This document shows positions 51,544 to 60,638 of a stretch of 64,000 nt of DNA, in pieces. The DNA is from Actinoalloteichus_B caeruleus (GTDB lineage Bacteria > Actinomycetota > Actinomycetes > Mycobacteriales > Pseudonocardiaceae): the NCBI RefSeq assembly GCF_000718005.1, contig NZ_JODV01000019.1, one strand, 5' to 3'. The position numbers and the translations under genes were made by a program. Numbering within the stretch: the first letter of the stretch is position 1; every line of letters begins with the position of its first letter. The notes below the pieces were generated by a model that searched no databases, was not told the origin of the DNA, and saw only the letters and a list, made by a program, of their open reading frames with translations.

Positions 51544-52626
51544 TCAGGCCCCGGCCGCGGCGGCGGCGACCGGCGTCCGCCGCGCCAGGGCGGTGTCGAC
51601 CATCGCCGTCAGCAACTCCGAGTAGGACAGGCCGGCCGCCCGCCACATCAGCGGGTACTGGGACGCCGAGGTGAACCCGGGGAAGGTGTTGACCTCGTTG
51701 ACCACCAGTTCCCCGTCGGCGCGCAGGAAGACGTCCACCCGGAGCAACCCGGCGCAGTCCAGGGCCTCGAACACCGCCACCGCGAGCCGGTCCAGGCGCT
51801 CGGCCGTCGAGGCGTCCAGGGTGGCCGGCACGTCGAAGACCGTGCCAACGGACCCGTCGTACTTGGCCTCGTAGTCGAAGAACCGCTGGTCCTCGGCGAC
51901 CCTGATCTCCAGCGGCGGACTGACCTCCAGGGTGCCGTCGGCGCGCTGGAGCACGCCCACGTCGATCTCCCGACCGGGAACCGCGCCCTCGACCAGCACC
52001 TTCCCGTCGCTCTCGCGGGCGGTGGCCAGGGCCGCCGGCAACTGGGCGAGGTCGTCCACCCTGGACACCCCGAGACTGGAGCCGGCGCGGGCCGGTTTGA
52101 CGAACAGCGGCAACCCGAGCGGGGCCAGGTCCTCCGGGCGGGGCCGCTGCCCCGGTCGCAGCACCAGGCCCGGCGCGACCGGGATCCCCGCCGAGGCCAG
52201 CATGGTCTTGGTGTGTTCCTTGTCCATGCCCACCGCGCTGGCCAGCACCCCGTTGCCGACGAAGGGGATCCCGTAGAGCGCCAGCATCGACTGGATCGTC
52301 CCGTCCTCCCCGAACGGGCCGTGCAACGCGGGGAACACGACGTCGACGTCCCGCAGCCGGCGCAGCGCCTCCGTCATGCCCAACGCGGGAGCCGGTCCGG
52401 GTGCGCGCCACACGTCCTCGGTCGCGGCCCGGGCACCGGTGGCCGCCGGGTCGGGCCCGTCCTCCTCGATCCACCACCCCCCGTCCCGGTCGATCAACAC
52501 CGGGACCACCTGGTGGCGGTCGCGGTCGAGGTGGGTGAGGATGCTCGCCGCGGACTGGCGGGACACCGCGTGTTCCCCGCTGCGGCCGCCGTAGACCACG
52601 GCGACCCTGGTTCTCGGCTCAGACAA
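51544..52626 (-). CDS. ddl: D-alanine-D-alanine ligase
   Basis: 360 residues from TTG 52626, chosen for GGAGGAG seven bases upstream; the start lies inside the end of the racemase gene (overlap 8 bases). N-terminal VAVVYGGRSGEHAVSRQSAA, ATP-grasp GMDKEHTKTMLASAGIPVAP, LFVKPARAGSSLGVSRV, FFDYEAKYDGS (Tyr, as in D-Ala-D-Ala rather than D-Lac ligases) and VNEVNTFPGFTSASQYPLMW (metal ligands). Makes the peptidoglycan dipeptide. Coupled to alanine racemase. Confidence 0.94.
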   Translation of the reverse strand: MSEPRTRVAVVYGGRSGEHAVSRQSAASILTHLDRDRHQVVPVLIDRDGGWWIEEDGPDPAATGARAATEDVWRAPGPAPALGMTEALRRLRDVDVVFPALHGPFGEDGTIQSMLALYGIPFVGNGVLASAVGMDKEHTKTMLASAGIPVAPGLVLRPGQRPRPEDLAPLGLPLFVKPARAGSSLGVSRVDDLAQLPAALATARESDGKVLVEGAVPGREIDVGVLQRADGTLEVSPPLEIRVAEDQRFFDYEAKYDGSVGTVFDVPATLDASTAERLDRLAVAVFEALDCAGLLRVDVFLRADGELVVNEVNTFPGFTSASQYPLMWRAAGLSYSELLTAMVDTALARRTPVAAAAAGA

Positions 52627-53791
52627 GGGACAACTCCTCCAGTTCGCGGGTTGCTCGTGCCCCACCGAGGTAGCGGCGGGGTATCCGCGCGCCGATGCCG
52701 GTGAGGACCTCGTGCGGGTTGGTCTCCGCCCAGGCCGCCCACTCGGCCGCCGTGGGTTCGCCGTCGTCCCCGGGGCCGAGCACCAGGACCTCGTCGCCGA
52801 GGTTCGCCTCGTCCCGGCCGAGGTCGAGGACCAGTTGGTCCATCGCGACGAGACCGGCGACGGGACGCCGACGGCCCGCCAGCAGGGCCGCGCCCCGGTT
52901 GCTGGCCAGCCGGGGCACACCGTCGGCGAAGCCGACCGGCACCAGGGCGAGCGTGCTCTCCCCGGACGTCCGGTAGCGGTGCTCGTAGGAGACGCCCTCC
53001 CCGGCGGGAACCTTCTTCACCAGCACCGTCCTGGACCGCAAGGTCATCGCTGGCCGGAGGCCGCCGCTGCGCCCGGCGACCGGTTCCACCCCGTACAGGG
53101 CGATGCCGACCCGCACGAGGTCGTAGTGGGTGGCGGGCTCGGTCAGGGTGGCGGCCGAGTTCGCGAGGTGGCGCAGTTCCGGGTCGAGCCCGGCGTCCCG
53201 CGCCTCCCGCAGGGCCAGCTCGAAGGCCCGCACCTGCGTGCCGACCGGCGGCGACGCGGCGGGTGCCCCGGCCGCGCCCAGGTGGGACCAGACACCGCGC
53301 ACCAGCAGCCGCCCCCGGCGTTGCAGCCACGCCGCCCGGTCCAGGAGGGCGCGCCACGCCGTGTGGTCCGCTCCGCCTCGGCGGAGCCCGGTGTCGACCT
53401 TCAGGTGGACGGCCGCGCGGGCGCCGACCCGGGTGGCGCACTCCGCGATCCGCTCCAGGTGCTCGGCGGAGGAGACGCCCAGATCGACACCGGCCAGGAT
53501 CGCCGCGTCGAAGTCCTCGTCGTGCGCGTGCAGCCAGCTGAGCACCGGGGCCGTCACGCCGGCCTCCCGCAGCCGCAACGCCTCGGCGTTGGTGGCGACC
53601 CCCAACCAGGTCGCGCCCGCGTCGAGCACGGTCCGGGTCACCGGCAACATCCCGTGCCCGAACGCGTCCGCCTTCACCACGGCGAGCACCGGGGCCGTCG
53701 CCCTGGCGGCGAGCAGCGCCGTGTTGTGGGCGATCGCGTCGAGGTCCACCGTGGCCTCGGCCAGGCCACCCCGTGCGGTCCAACTCGTCAT
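52619..53791 (-). CDS. alr: Alanine racemase (PLP)
   Basis: 390 residues from ATG 53791 (GAGGAC eight bases upstream). PLP lysine in VLAVVKADAFGHGMLPV near residue 35; VDTGLRRGG; second catalytic Tyr in GEGVSYEHRYR near 260; VPVGFADGVPR and MDQLVLDLG close the barrel/C-terminal domain. Feeds D-Ala to the downstream ligase. The usual AVVKANAYGHG is AVVKADAFGHG here (two changes). Next to a two-component system on the other strand, so this may be an extra, conditionally expressed copy. Confidence 0.93.
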   Translation of the reverse strand: MTSWTARGGLAEATVDLDAIAHNTALLAARATAPVLAVVKADAFGHGMLPVTRTVLDAGATWLGVATNAEALRLREAGVTAPVLSWLHAHDEDFDAAILAGVDLGVSSAEHLERIAECATRVGARAAVHLKVDTGLRRGGADHTAWRALLDRAAWLQRRGRLLVRGVWSHLGAAGAPAASPPVGTQVRAFELALREARDAGLDPELRHLANSAATLTEPATHYDLVRVGIALYGVEPVAGRSGGLRPAMTLRSRTVLVKKVPAGEGVSYEHRYRTSGESTLALVPVGFADGVPRLASNRGAALLAGRRRPVAGLVAMDQLVLDLGRDEANLGDEVLVLGPGDDGEPTAAEWAAWAETNPHEVLTGIGARIPRRYLGGARATRELEELSLV

Positions 53792-54038
53792 CGTTCCGTC
53801 CTCGGGTCGCGTCCCACCCACGCTAGGAACGGCGTGTGCCAGGACTGTGACCGTTTCTCGACCGTTCCCCACCGGTGCCAGCGGCACTCGGCCCGCTCGG
53901 GGATCGCCGGCGCCTCCGGTCGTCACCGCTGGTCAACGGCGGGTCACGGTCCGGAGGGGCGCGTCCGGGTCGTATACCGTGGCGGCCGCGTCCGAGGTGG
54001 TGCGGACATCGGCGGAAGACGACGGGGAGCGACGAGCG

Positions 54039-54719
54039 GTGGCCCGGCTGTTACTGGTGGAGGACGACGACGCGCTGGCCGAGGCCCTCACCCTGGCCCT
54101 GCGGGGGCTGGGGCACGAGGTGGTGGCGGCTGGCGGCGGCGAGGGCGGGCTGGAACTGCTGGCCCTCGGGGAGTCGGTCGACCTGCTGCTGGTGGACGTG
54201 ATGCTGCCCGGCATCGACGGCTTCGAGGTGTGCCGACGGGTGCGGGCGCGCAGCACGCTGCCGATCATCCTGCTCACCGCGCGGGGCGACCCGATCGACG
54301 TCGTCGCCGGCCTGGAGTGCGGTGCGGACGACTACGTCGTCAAACCGGTCGAGCCCCGCGTGCTCGACGCCAGGATCAAGGCGGTGCTGCGGCGGAGCGC
54401 CAGCGCTCCCGGGCAGGAGGTCGTCCGCATCGGCGAGGTGGCCATCGACCGCACCGCGATGGTGGTGACCCGCGAGGGGCACGAGGTGAACCTGACCTCG
54501 ACGGAGCTGCGGCTGCTGCTGGAGTTCGCCGACCACTCCGGCCAGGTGCTCACCCGGCAGGTGCTGCTCCGCCGGGTGTGGGACTACGGGTACGTGGGCG
54601 ACTCGCGGATCGTGGACGCGGCCGTGTCCCGGCTCCGGTCGAAGATCGAACGTGACCCGGCCAACCCGGAACTCGTGTTGACCGTCCGCGGCCTCGGGTA
54701 CCGGCTGGCGAAACCGTGA
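54039..54719 (+). CDS. OmpR-family response regulator
   Basis: 226 residues from GTG 54039 (GGGGAG nine bases upstream). Receiver: ARLLLVEDDDALAEALTLAL, phospho-Asp in LLLVDVMLPGIDGFE, PIILLTARGDPIDVVAGLE, YVVKPVEPRVLDARI (Lys). C-terminal winged helix: VNLTSTELRLLLEFADHSGQ, VWDYGYVGDSRIVDAAVSRL, SKIERDPANPELVLTVRGLG. Its partner kinase overlaps by 4 bases. Diverges from the racemase gene, its likely target. Confidence 0.94.
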   Translation: MARLLLVEDDDALAEALTLALRGLGHEVVAAGGGEGGLELLALGESVDLLLVDVMLPGIDGFEVCRRVRARSTLPIILLTARGDPIDVVAGLECGADDYVVKPVEPRVLDARIKAVLRRSASAPGQEVVRIGEVAIDRTAMVVTREGHEVNLTSTELRLLLEFADHSGQVLTRQVLLRRVWDYGYVGDSRIVDAAVSRLRSKIERDPANPELVLTVRGLGYRLAKP

Positions 54720-56164
54720 CCCCCCCTCGCGGCTGGTCGCTCGGGCTGCGCACGAGGATCGCGGCGAGCATCGTGCTCCTCACCGTCGCCGCGAGCGCCG
54801 GCGTCGGTTTCGCCTCCTACCGGGTGCAGGCCGACGACAGCACCGAACGCTTCGTGCTCGCGGCCGACGCCTCCTTCCAGTCCACGATCAACCACCTGCG
54901 CACCGAGGAGGAGCTCCACGGGGAGGGGCGGGTGGCGGTGCTCGCCGAGGAGATGGACCGCTGGGCGGGGGTGGGTTGGAGCGCGGTCGACCTCGGCGGC
55001 GCGCCGGTGTCCTGGCCACCGGCGGAGGGCGAACCGTCCGGTGCCGCCTTCCCGGCGACCGCCGGCGACCCACAGCACCAGAATGCTCCGGTTCCGGCGG
55101 AGCTCGTCCGCGAGGCCGTCGTCGGCCACCTCCCGGCTGTCCAGCGCGACCCGTACCGGTCGGGCTGGCTGCTCGTCGCCGGCGAGGTCACCCCCGGGCT
55201 CGTCCTCGTGCAGCACTACGGCATGCACCGGCTGGACGACGAGCTGTCCCGGCTCCGCCACCAACTCGCCGCGATCTCCGCCGTCGTCGCGTTCCTCGCC
55301 ACGGTCGCCGCGATCCTGGCGGCCAACCAGGTGTCCCGACCGCTGCGGACGGCGGCGGACGCGGCCAGGAGGTTCGGGGACGGCGACCTGGGCACCAGGC
55401 TCCCGGTCGCCGGGCGGGACGACCTCGCCGACCTCGCCACCGCGTTCAACGCGATGGCCGAACGCCTGAGCCACTCGATCACGGACCTGCGGGCCAAGGA
55501 CCGGCAGCAGCGGCGGTTCGTCTCGGACGTCACCCACGACCTGCGCACCCCCCTGGCCTCGATGGTGGCGGCGGCGGACAGCCTGAACAGCCTGGACGGC
55601 GAGTCGCGGGCGCGGGCGGCGGACCTGCTGACGGTGCAGAGCCGGCGGCTGGCGCGGTTGGTGGAGGACCTGCTGGAGATCTCCCGGTTCGACGCCGGTG
55701 TGGTCGAGGTGCTCCAGGAGCCGGTGGACCTGGCGGAGCTGGTGGCCGACGCCGTCGACCTCGCCGCCCCCGACGCCGACATCTCGGTCCGGGTGGTGGG
55801 TGACGTCCTCGTCACCGGAGACGCCCGCCGGCTGCACACGATCGTGCGGAACCTGCTGACCAACGCCGTGACGCACGGAGCCGAACCGGTGGTGGTCACC
55901 GTCGACGGCACCGACTCCGCCACGGTGCTGGTGCGCGTCGCCGACGGCGGCCCCGGTGTCCCCGAGGAACTGGTGCCCATCGTGTTCGACCGCTTCGTCC
56001 GGGGTGACGCCTCACGACGGGTCACCGAGGGCAGCGGGCTCGGCCTGTCCATCGCCGCCGAGAACGCGACGGCCCACGGCGGGCACCTCGGCGTGCGCAA
56101 CGCGGACGGCGCCGTGTTCACCGTCACCCTCCCGAGAGGAGAACCCCCGACGACGGCCCCCTGA
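54716..56164 (+). CDS. Sensor histidine kinase
   Basis: 482 residues, GTG start. TM1 about 15-32 (IAASIVLLTVAASAGVGFAS), an extracytoplasmic sensor domain about 150 residues long, TM2 about 180-200 (AISAVVAFLATVAAILAANQ), HAMP, H-box RFVSDVTHDLRTPLASMVAA, N-box LHTIVRNLLTNAVTHG, G-boxes VADGGPGVPEELVPIVFDRF and GSGLGLSIAAENATAHGG. Sensor-domain ligand unknown; cell-wall stress is plausible from the Ddl/Alr neighbours. Confidence 0.94.
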   Translation: MTPPRGWSLGLRTRIAASIVLLTVAASAGVGFASYRVQADDSTERFVLAADASFQSTINHLRTEEELHGEGRVAVLAEEMDRWAGVGWSAVDLGGAPVSWPPAEGEPSGAAFPATAGDPQHQNAPVPAELVREAVVGHLPAVQRDPYRSGWLLVAGEVTPGLVLVQHYGMHRLDDELSRLRHQLAAISAVVAFLATVAAILAANQVSRPLRTAADAARRFGDGDLGTRLPVAGRDDLADLATAFNAMAERLSHSITDLRAKDRQQRRFVSDVTHDLRTPLASMVAAADSLNSLDGESRARAADLLTVQSRRLARLVEDLLEISRFDAGVVEVLQEPVDLAELVADAVDLAAPDADISVRVVGDVLVTGDARRLHTIVRNLLTNAVTHGAEPVVVTVDGTDSATVLVRVADGGPGVPEELVPIVFDRFVRGDASRRVTEGSGLGLSIAAENATAHGGHLGVRNADGAVFTVTLPRGEPPTTAP

Positions 56165-56388
56165 GGAGGAGGCGTTCGACCAGGCGAGCCGACCAGCGAG
56201 GGATTCCTGGTCACCGGGGGTACGCGTCGCACCCGCCCTCGGCACCCGCCTGCCCCCGGCCCAACGTCTCGGACCGGGCTCTGGACCATCTCGGTTCAGT
56301 GTCGAGCACGCGGAGGGCAAAACGGACAGCGCGTCGGTTCCGATACTTCCAGTGACAGCACTACGACATCGTGAGGACAACCGAGACC

Positions 56389-56949
56389 GTGCGTACCCGA
56401 CTGACTCCCGTCATCTCCGCCGTCGCCGCGCTGGCCCTGCTCGCGGGCTGCGGCAGCTCGGACGAGGACACCACTCCCGAGACCACCGCCGAGCAGACCG
56501 CCGAGGAGGGGGCGGACCAGGCCCAGGAGGCCGCCGCCGAGGAGCCGGCCGGCAACCCGACCTGGGGCGACACCCACGACTTCGACGGCCTACTGGTCAC
56601 CTTCTCGGAGCCGAGGGAGCACGAGCCGAGCGACTACCTCATCCAGGAGATCGACGGCGGCCGCGTCGTGGCCTTCGACATCTCCGTCGAGAACGGCAAG
56701 GACGAGGTCTACGACGGAGCGTTGTTCCACACCCAGGCGACCTCCGGGGGCCGGCCGACCGAGGAGCTCTTCGACAGCGGCGGCGGTCTTGACGGCACGG
56801 CGATGGGCTTCAGCAGCATCCCCTCCGGCGAGACCGTCACCGTGAGCGCGGGCTGGATCATCCCCGAGGGCAGCAGCGACCTGCGGCTCGAGGTCGCGCC
56901 CGAGCTGTTCAACGACGGCGACCCGGTCTTCTTCGAGGGCGAGGTCTGA
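56389..56949 (+). CDS. Lipoprotein, DUF4352-like
   Basis: 186 residues from GTG 56389 (GTG 56371 is an in-frame alternative). Signal peptide with lipobox LALLAGC at about 18-24, then an acidic Thr/Glu/Ala linker (SSDEDTTPETTAEQTAEEGA) and a beta-sandwich domain (LVTFSEPREHEPSDYLIQEI, GGRVVAFDISVENGKDEVYD, GETVTVSAGWIIPEGSSDLR, LEVAPELFNDGDPVFFEGEV) of the DUF4352/telomeric-repeat-binding-like type. Anchored outside the membrane. Lies 225 bases after the kinase on the same strand and could be a co-regulated accessory. Confidence 0.85.
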   Translation: MRTRLTPVISAVAALALLAGCGSSDEDTTPETTAEQTAEEGADQAQEAAAEEPAGNPTWGDTHDFDGLLVTFSEPREHEPSDYLIQEIDGGRVVAFDISVENGKDEVYDGALFHTQATSGGRPTEELFDSGGGLDGTAMGFSSIPSGETVTVSAGWIIPEGSSDLRLEVAPELFNDGDPVFFEGEV

Positions 56950-57614
56950 GCCTCCCCCCGCCGCGCGGGGACGGGCACCACCCCGTCTCCGCGCGCCGCC
57001 TCCCGCCGGAGGTGGCGCCGCTCGGCGGTGCGCGCATCACGGCTGTCCCCACCGGTCGCGGGGAACCAGAACCACGACGGCAGCCCCCGGCGCCGCCCGA
57101 GTGACCACGCCTCGGGCCCTTGGCTTCCGCGTCCCGGCGACCCGGCCTCCCTCCACGTCCCCCGCCAGGGCACGGGCGGTCGTCCCGCCGTCCCGAGGCA
57201 TCTCAGGCCACGCGAGCGGACGCCCGCCTGGCCGCCCCGGTGCCGGCGCTCAGGGGCTGACGCGTCACGCGACAGGCCCTCCACCACCGCCCGGCTGCCG
57301 CCCGCCGGCCCGCCCGCCCCGGGTCGAGACCGGTGCCCCGCACATCAGAGGTGATCCAGCCGCTGCCCGTCCGGTGTGGAGTGATCCCCGGCGAGCTCGG
57401 CCCCGGAACCTCCCACTCGCCCCGCTCGTCGTGTCGGTGCCGGCTCCTACCCTCGCCGACGGCACCGAGGGTGCCGGTCGACGCCCCACCCCCGCCCGGG
57501 CCCCGAGGCGTCCGACCGGGGTGGTGAGGACACCTCGGAGCGCACCGCGCGGCCCCGGGTGGCGGTCGGGACCCGACCGACGAGGACGCGGACCACCTTT
57601 CCCTGGAGGACGGT
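56950..57614. other. Gene-free 665-base stretch
   Basis: Very GC-rich; plus and minus frames are Arg/Pro/Gly-rich with no start signals. CGCGGGGACGGGC and a matching inverted piece near 56960-57000 (CGCGCGC) may form a terminator after the lipoprotein gene, but without a T-run. Nothing else. Confidence 0.45.
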
Positions 57615-58367
57615 TTGGGCCACTACGCGCGGATCGGCGACGTGCTCACCTGGTACGACGACCACGGAGCCGGGGAACCGCTGCTGCTGCTCCACGGCGG
57701 GCTCGGTGACTCCCGGGACTTCGACGGCCTGCTCGACGATCTCACCCCGCACTTCCGGGTCCTGCGCCCCGAACGGCGTGGTCACGGCCGGAGCCCCGAC
57801 GCGCCCGGTCCGACGGGTTACGCGTCGATGGCCGGGGACACCATCCGGTTCCTGGAGGACGTGGTCGGTGGCCCCGCCCACCTCCTGGGCCACGGCGACG
57901 GCGGCACGGTGGCGTTGCTGACGGCGATCCGGCGGCCGGACCTGGTGCGGCGCGCGGTCCTGGTCGGGGCGGTGTTCCACCACGAGGGGCTGGTGCCCGA
58001 ACTCCGCGCGGCGCTCGCCGAGCACGGCGTGGGACGGGTCCCGGCACCGCTCGCCCTGGCGCACGAGGAGGTCTCACCGCACGGCGCGGGGCACGCGCAG
58101 GACCTGTGGGAGCGCCTGATGACGATGATGTCGAACGAGCCGGCGCTGCGCCGGGAGGACCTGGCCGGGGCGGACGTGCCCGTGCTGGTGATGAGCGGGG
58201 ACCGCGACGTCGTGTCCCTGGAGCACTCGGTGGCGCTCTACCGAGGACTGCCCACGGCGTCGTTGGCGATCCTGCCCGAGGCCACCCGATCGCTGATCGC
58301 CGAGCACCCGGGGCTGTGCGGGCGGATCGCCGGTGACTTCCTCCGGGGTGCGACCGCGCCCGGGTGA
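57615..58367 (+). CDS. Alpha/beta hydrolase fold protein lacking catalytic Ser and His
   Basis: 250 residues from TTG 57615 (CTGGAGGA six bases upstream). Fold is complete: LLLLHGGLGDSRDFDGLLDD, VLRPERRGHGRSPDAPGP, AHLLGHGDGGTVALLTAIRR, VLVMSGDRDVVSLEHSVALY. The nucleophile elbow reads GHGDGG where relatives have GHSDGG, so Ser has become Gly (codon GGC). At the end, LPEATRSLIAEHPG replaces the usual SH with TR, so His is also gone. The acid Asp (GDRD) remains. A non-catalytic binding protein or a decaying gene is likely. Confidence 0.85.
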   Translation: MGHYARIGDVLTWYDDHGAGEPLLLLHGGLGDSRDFDGLLDDLTPHFRVLRPERRGHGRSPDAPGPTGYASMAGDTIRFLEDVVGGPAHLLGHGDGGTVALLTAIRRPDLVRRAVLVGAVFHHEGLVPELRAALAEHGVGRVPAPLALAHEEVSPHGAGHAQDLWERLMTMMSNEPALRREDLAGADVPVLVMSGDRDVVSLEHSVALYRGLPTASLAILPEATRSLIAEHPGLCGRIAGDFLRGATAPG

Positions 58368-58476
58368 CGGAACCGGTCGCCGGTTCGAGGGCCGCCGGTG
58401 TCCGGCTCGAGTGCGGCTCGGTCGTCTCGACCGACCCGCACTCCCCACCACCGGATGCCGGTCCTCGGCCCGGGTC

Positions 58477-58998
58477 TCACAGGGCGGCGGAGACCACCAG
58501 CGCACCCAGCAGGACGGACAGCGCGACCATCAGCCCCCGTGTCCGGCTGACGACGTCGCTGAGCAGCCGTCCGACGAAACCGGACACCCCGCCCAGCAGG
58601 GCGACGACCACCCCGCCCAGCACGTCGGTGTCGACCGCGTCGAGGACGAACAGCAGGACGACCCCGACGACCGCGCCCAGCGCCGCGAACGCGAGGGACG
58701 CGGCGAGGGGACCCCACCGCGCCGTGAGCACCCCCAGCGGCCAGCCGAGCAGCAGGGCCGATGGCAGCAGGAGCGCCGCGAGGACCAGTGCGAACACCGA
58801 CCAGGCAGCCCAGAAGGCGCCCACGGTCGTCGCCGCCGAAGCCTCGTGCGGTACCACGCCGACGAGCGTGGTGACCAGCAGCGAGGACAGCAGCACCGAG
58901 GACAGCACTCCCGCGAACAACCGCACCGGTCCCGGAGCGACCGGCGGCGGTTCGAACGTGCGCGTCTCCGGTAACCGTCCCCCAGCGTCGTCCGTCAT
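58477..58998 (-). CDS. Four-helix membrane protein
   Basis: 173 residues from ATG 58998 (GGGGGAC upstream). Polar N-terminus (TDDAGGRLPETRTFEPPPVA), then four to five membrane helices: LFAGVLSSVLLSSLLVTTLV, VFALVLAALLLPSALLLGWP, LAASLAFAALGAVVGVVLLF, LGGVVVALLGGVSGFVGRLL and a last VALSVLLGALVVSAAL. No domain name recognised. Stands alone. Confidence 0.7.
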   Translation of the reverse strand: MTDDAGGRLPETRTFEPPPVAPGPVRLFAGVLSSVLLSSLLVTTLVGVVPHEASAATTVGAFWAAWSVFALVLAALLLPSALLLGWPLGVLTARWGPLAASLAFAALGAVVGVVLLFVLDAVDTDVLGGVVVALLGGVSGFVGRLLSDVVSRTRGLMVALSVLLGALVVSAAL

Positions 58999-59493
58999 GA
59001 CGTCCCCCGGTACCCCGTGTCGGTCGGCCCCCGAGCTGATGGTCCACCTCCGGGGCCGCACCGAACCAGCGCGGATCGATAACGGTTGCGCCCCACCTGG
59101 TCGCCGCCCGGCCGACCGCCGTGCGGGGGCTCGCGGTCGTCCGCGGCGACCGGCCGCCGCGTTGGTGAACGGGCTCGGGACGCCGTTCCTTCTCCTGTCC
59201 ATGCCGCTCAGCCAACCACCCGGAGATCACTACTCCAAGCAGTTGGTCGGACACCGTTAGTAGACGGAGGCGGCGGGCGAAGAGCGCGCGCGGCGATCCC
59301 CGACGGGTGCTGGCTGGTCAGCGGGACGCCGACGCGGATCGTGGCGGGCCGTGTGCCGGTCGGGGACCGACCACGGCGCTGCTACGCCCTCAGCGAACAC
59401 CCCGGGTGCCGGTGCCGACGCGGCGACGGGGGCCACGTCCCACCGGAGGTCACGAGGCCGCGCGGTGCCGCCTGAGCGGGAACGGTCCCCCGC
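58999..59493. other. Gene-free 495-base stretch
   Basis: Between the membrane-protein gene and the end of the sugar-acid operon. No start with a ribosome binding site and natural composition; no repeat or RNA seen. Confidence 0.45.
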
Positions 59494-60585
59494 TCAGGCG
59501 CCCGACACCCGTTCCATCCGGTCGGTCGCGAAGACCAGGCCGTGCCCGGGGGCGGTGGCGGCCGTCACCGACGGCGCGCTGATCGTCACCCCACTCGGCT
59601 CCGCCAGGGCGCCGAGCGCCCCGAAGGACGCCCGGTCGATGTCCTCGACCATGGAGACGAGGGGCACGCAGAGCGCGAGCTGCGCCGACAGTTCCGGCAG
59701 CAGGTGGGGAGCCGTGGGAACACCGAAGACCCTGGCCAGCTCCGCGATCCGCAGGAAGGGGGTGATCCCGCCGACGCGCACGGCGTTGGGTTGGGCGAAG
59801 TCGACCGCGCCCGCGACGAGCGCGTCCCGGAACTGGTGGACCGTGCGCAGGTTCTCCCCCACCGCGATCCTGGCTCCCGTGTCGGCGCGCAGCCGGCCCA
59901 GGCCCGGCAGCTCGTCAGCCAGCAACGGCTCCTCGATCCAGTAGGGGTCGAAACGGGACAGCGCCCGGATCGCCCGCACCGCCGTCGGGTGGTCCCACCG
60001 CTGGTTGGCGTCCAGCATCAGCAGGCCACGCTCACCCAGGACGTCCCGGACGGCGGCGACCCGGTCGAGGTCCCGGTCCAGCTCGGGCGACCCGACCTTG
60101 ATCTTCACCGCGTGGTGGCCGGCCTCGACGAAGCGGCGGACCTGGGCGACGAGGTCGTCCCGACCGTAGTGGAGGTTCACCCCGCTGCCGTAGCAGGTCA
60201 CGGTGTCCCTGCGCCGGCCAACCAGGTCCACCAGGGGCAGACCGGCGCGGCGGCCGACCAGGTCCCAGGCGGCGATGTCGACGGCGGCCAGGGCCATCGT
60301 GGTGATCCCTCCGGAACCGCCCTCGTGCAGGTGGTGCCAGAGCCGGTCCCACAGCACCTCCGGGCGGACCAGGTCCGTGCCGACGAGGGCGTCGCGGATG
60401 TCGGTGCGCAGCAAGGCGTCGACGGCCGCCGGTCCGATCCTCGGTGTCCACGCGAAGCCCGTGCCGATGGACCCGTCCTCGGTGGTCAGGGTCGTCACCA
60501 CGAGGTACTGGTGGTCGACTCCCGGCCCCCAGGGCCGGTCGAGCGGAACCCGGTAGGTGCGGGTGCCCAGGTCGGTGACACGCAT
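59494..60585 (-). CDS. Enolase-superfamily (mandelate racemase/muconate lactonising) enzyme
   Basis: 363 residues. N-terminal capping domain, then barrel with the KxK motif in HHAVKIKVGSPELD, metal ligands in LMLDANQRWDH (Asp), YWIEEPLLADE (Glu) and ARIAVGENLR (Glu), and a later His in PTAPHLLPELSAQ. MR-subgroup layout; acid-sugar dehydratase (for example galactarate/glucarate-like) is likely, exact substrate open. Last gene of a four-gene operon with a KDG-type dehydratase, a dehydrogenase and an oxidoreductase. Confidence 0.9.
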   Translation of the reverse strand: MRVTDLGTRTYRVPLDRPWGPGVDHQYLVVTTLTTEDGSIGTGFAWTPRIGPAAVDALLRTDIRDALVGTDLVRPEVLWDRLWHHLHEGGSGGITTMALAAVDIAAWDLVGRRAGLPLVDLVGRRRDTVTCYGSGVNLHYGRDDLVAQVRRFVEAGHHAVKIKVGSPELDRDLDRVAAVRDVLGERGLLMLDANQRWDHPTAVRAIRALSRFDPYWIEEPLLADELPGLGRLRADTGARIAVGENLRTVHQFRDALVAGAVDFAQPNAVRVGGITPFLRIAELARVFGVPTAPHLLPELSAQLALCVPLVSMVEDIDRASFGALGALAEPSGVTISAPSVTAATAPGHGLVFATDRMERVSGA

Positions 60586-60638
60586 GGTGGGGTCTCCTCC
60601 GGAACGTGGTCGGTGGGACGGTCGGCTCGGGCCTCGGG

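Noticed and set aside
51544..52626. VanA-type D-Ala-D-Lac ligase
   Set aside because: The FFDYEAKYDGS segment is that of D-Ala-D-Ala ligases, and no VanH or VanX genes are adjacent.
57265..57489. A small gene in the gap before the inactive hydrolase
   Set aside because: No start signal and shadow composition.
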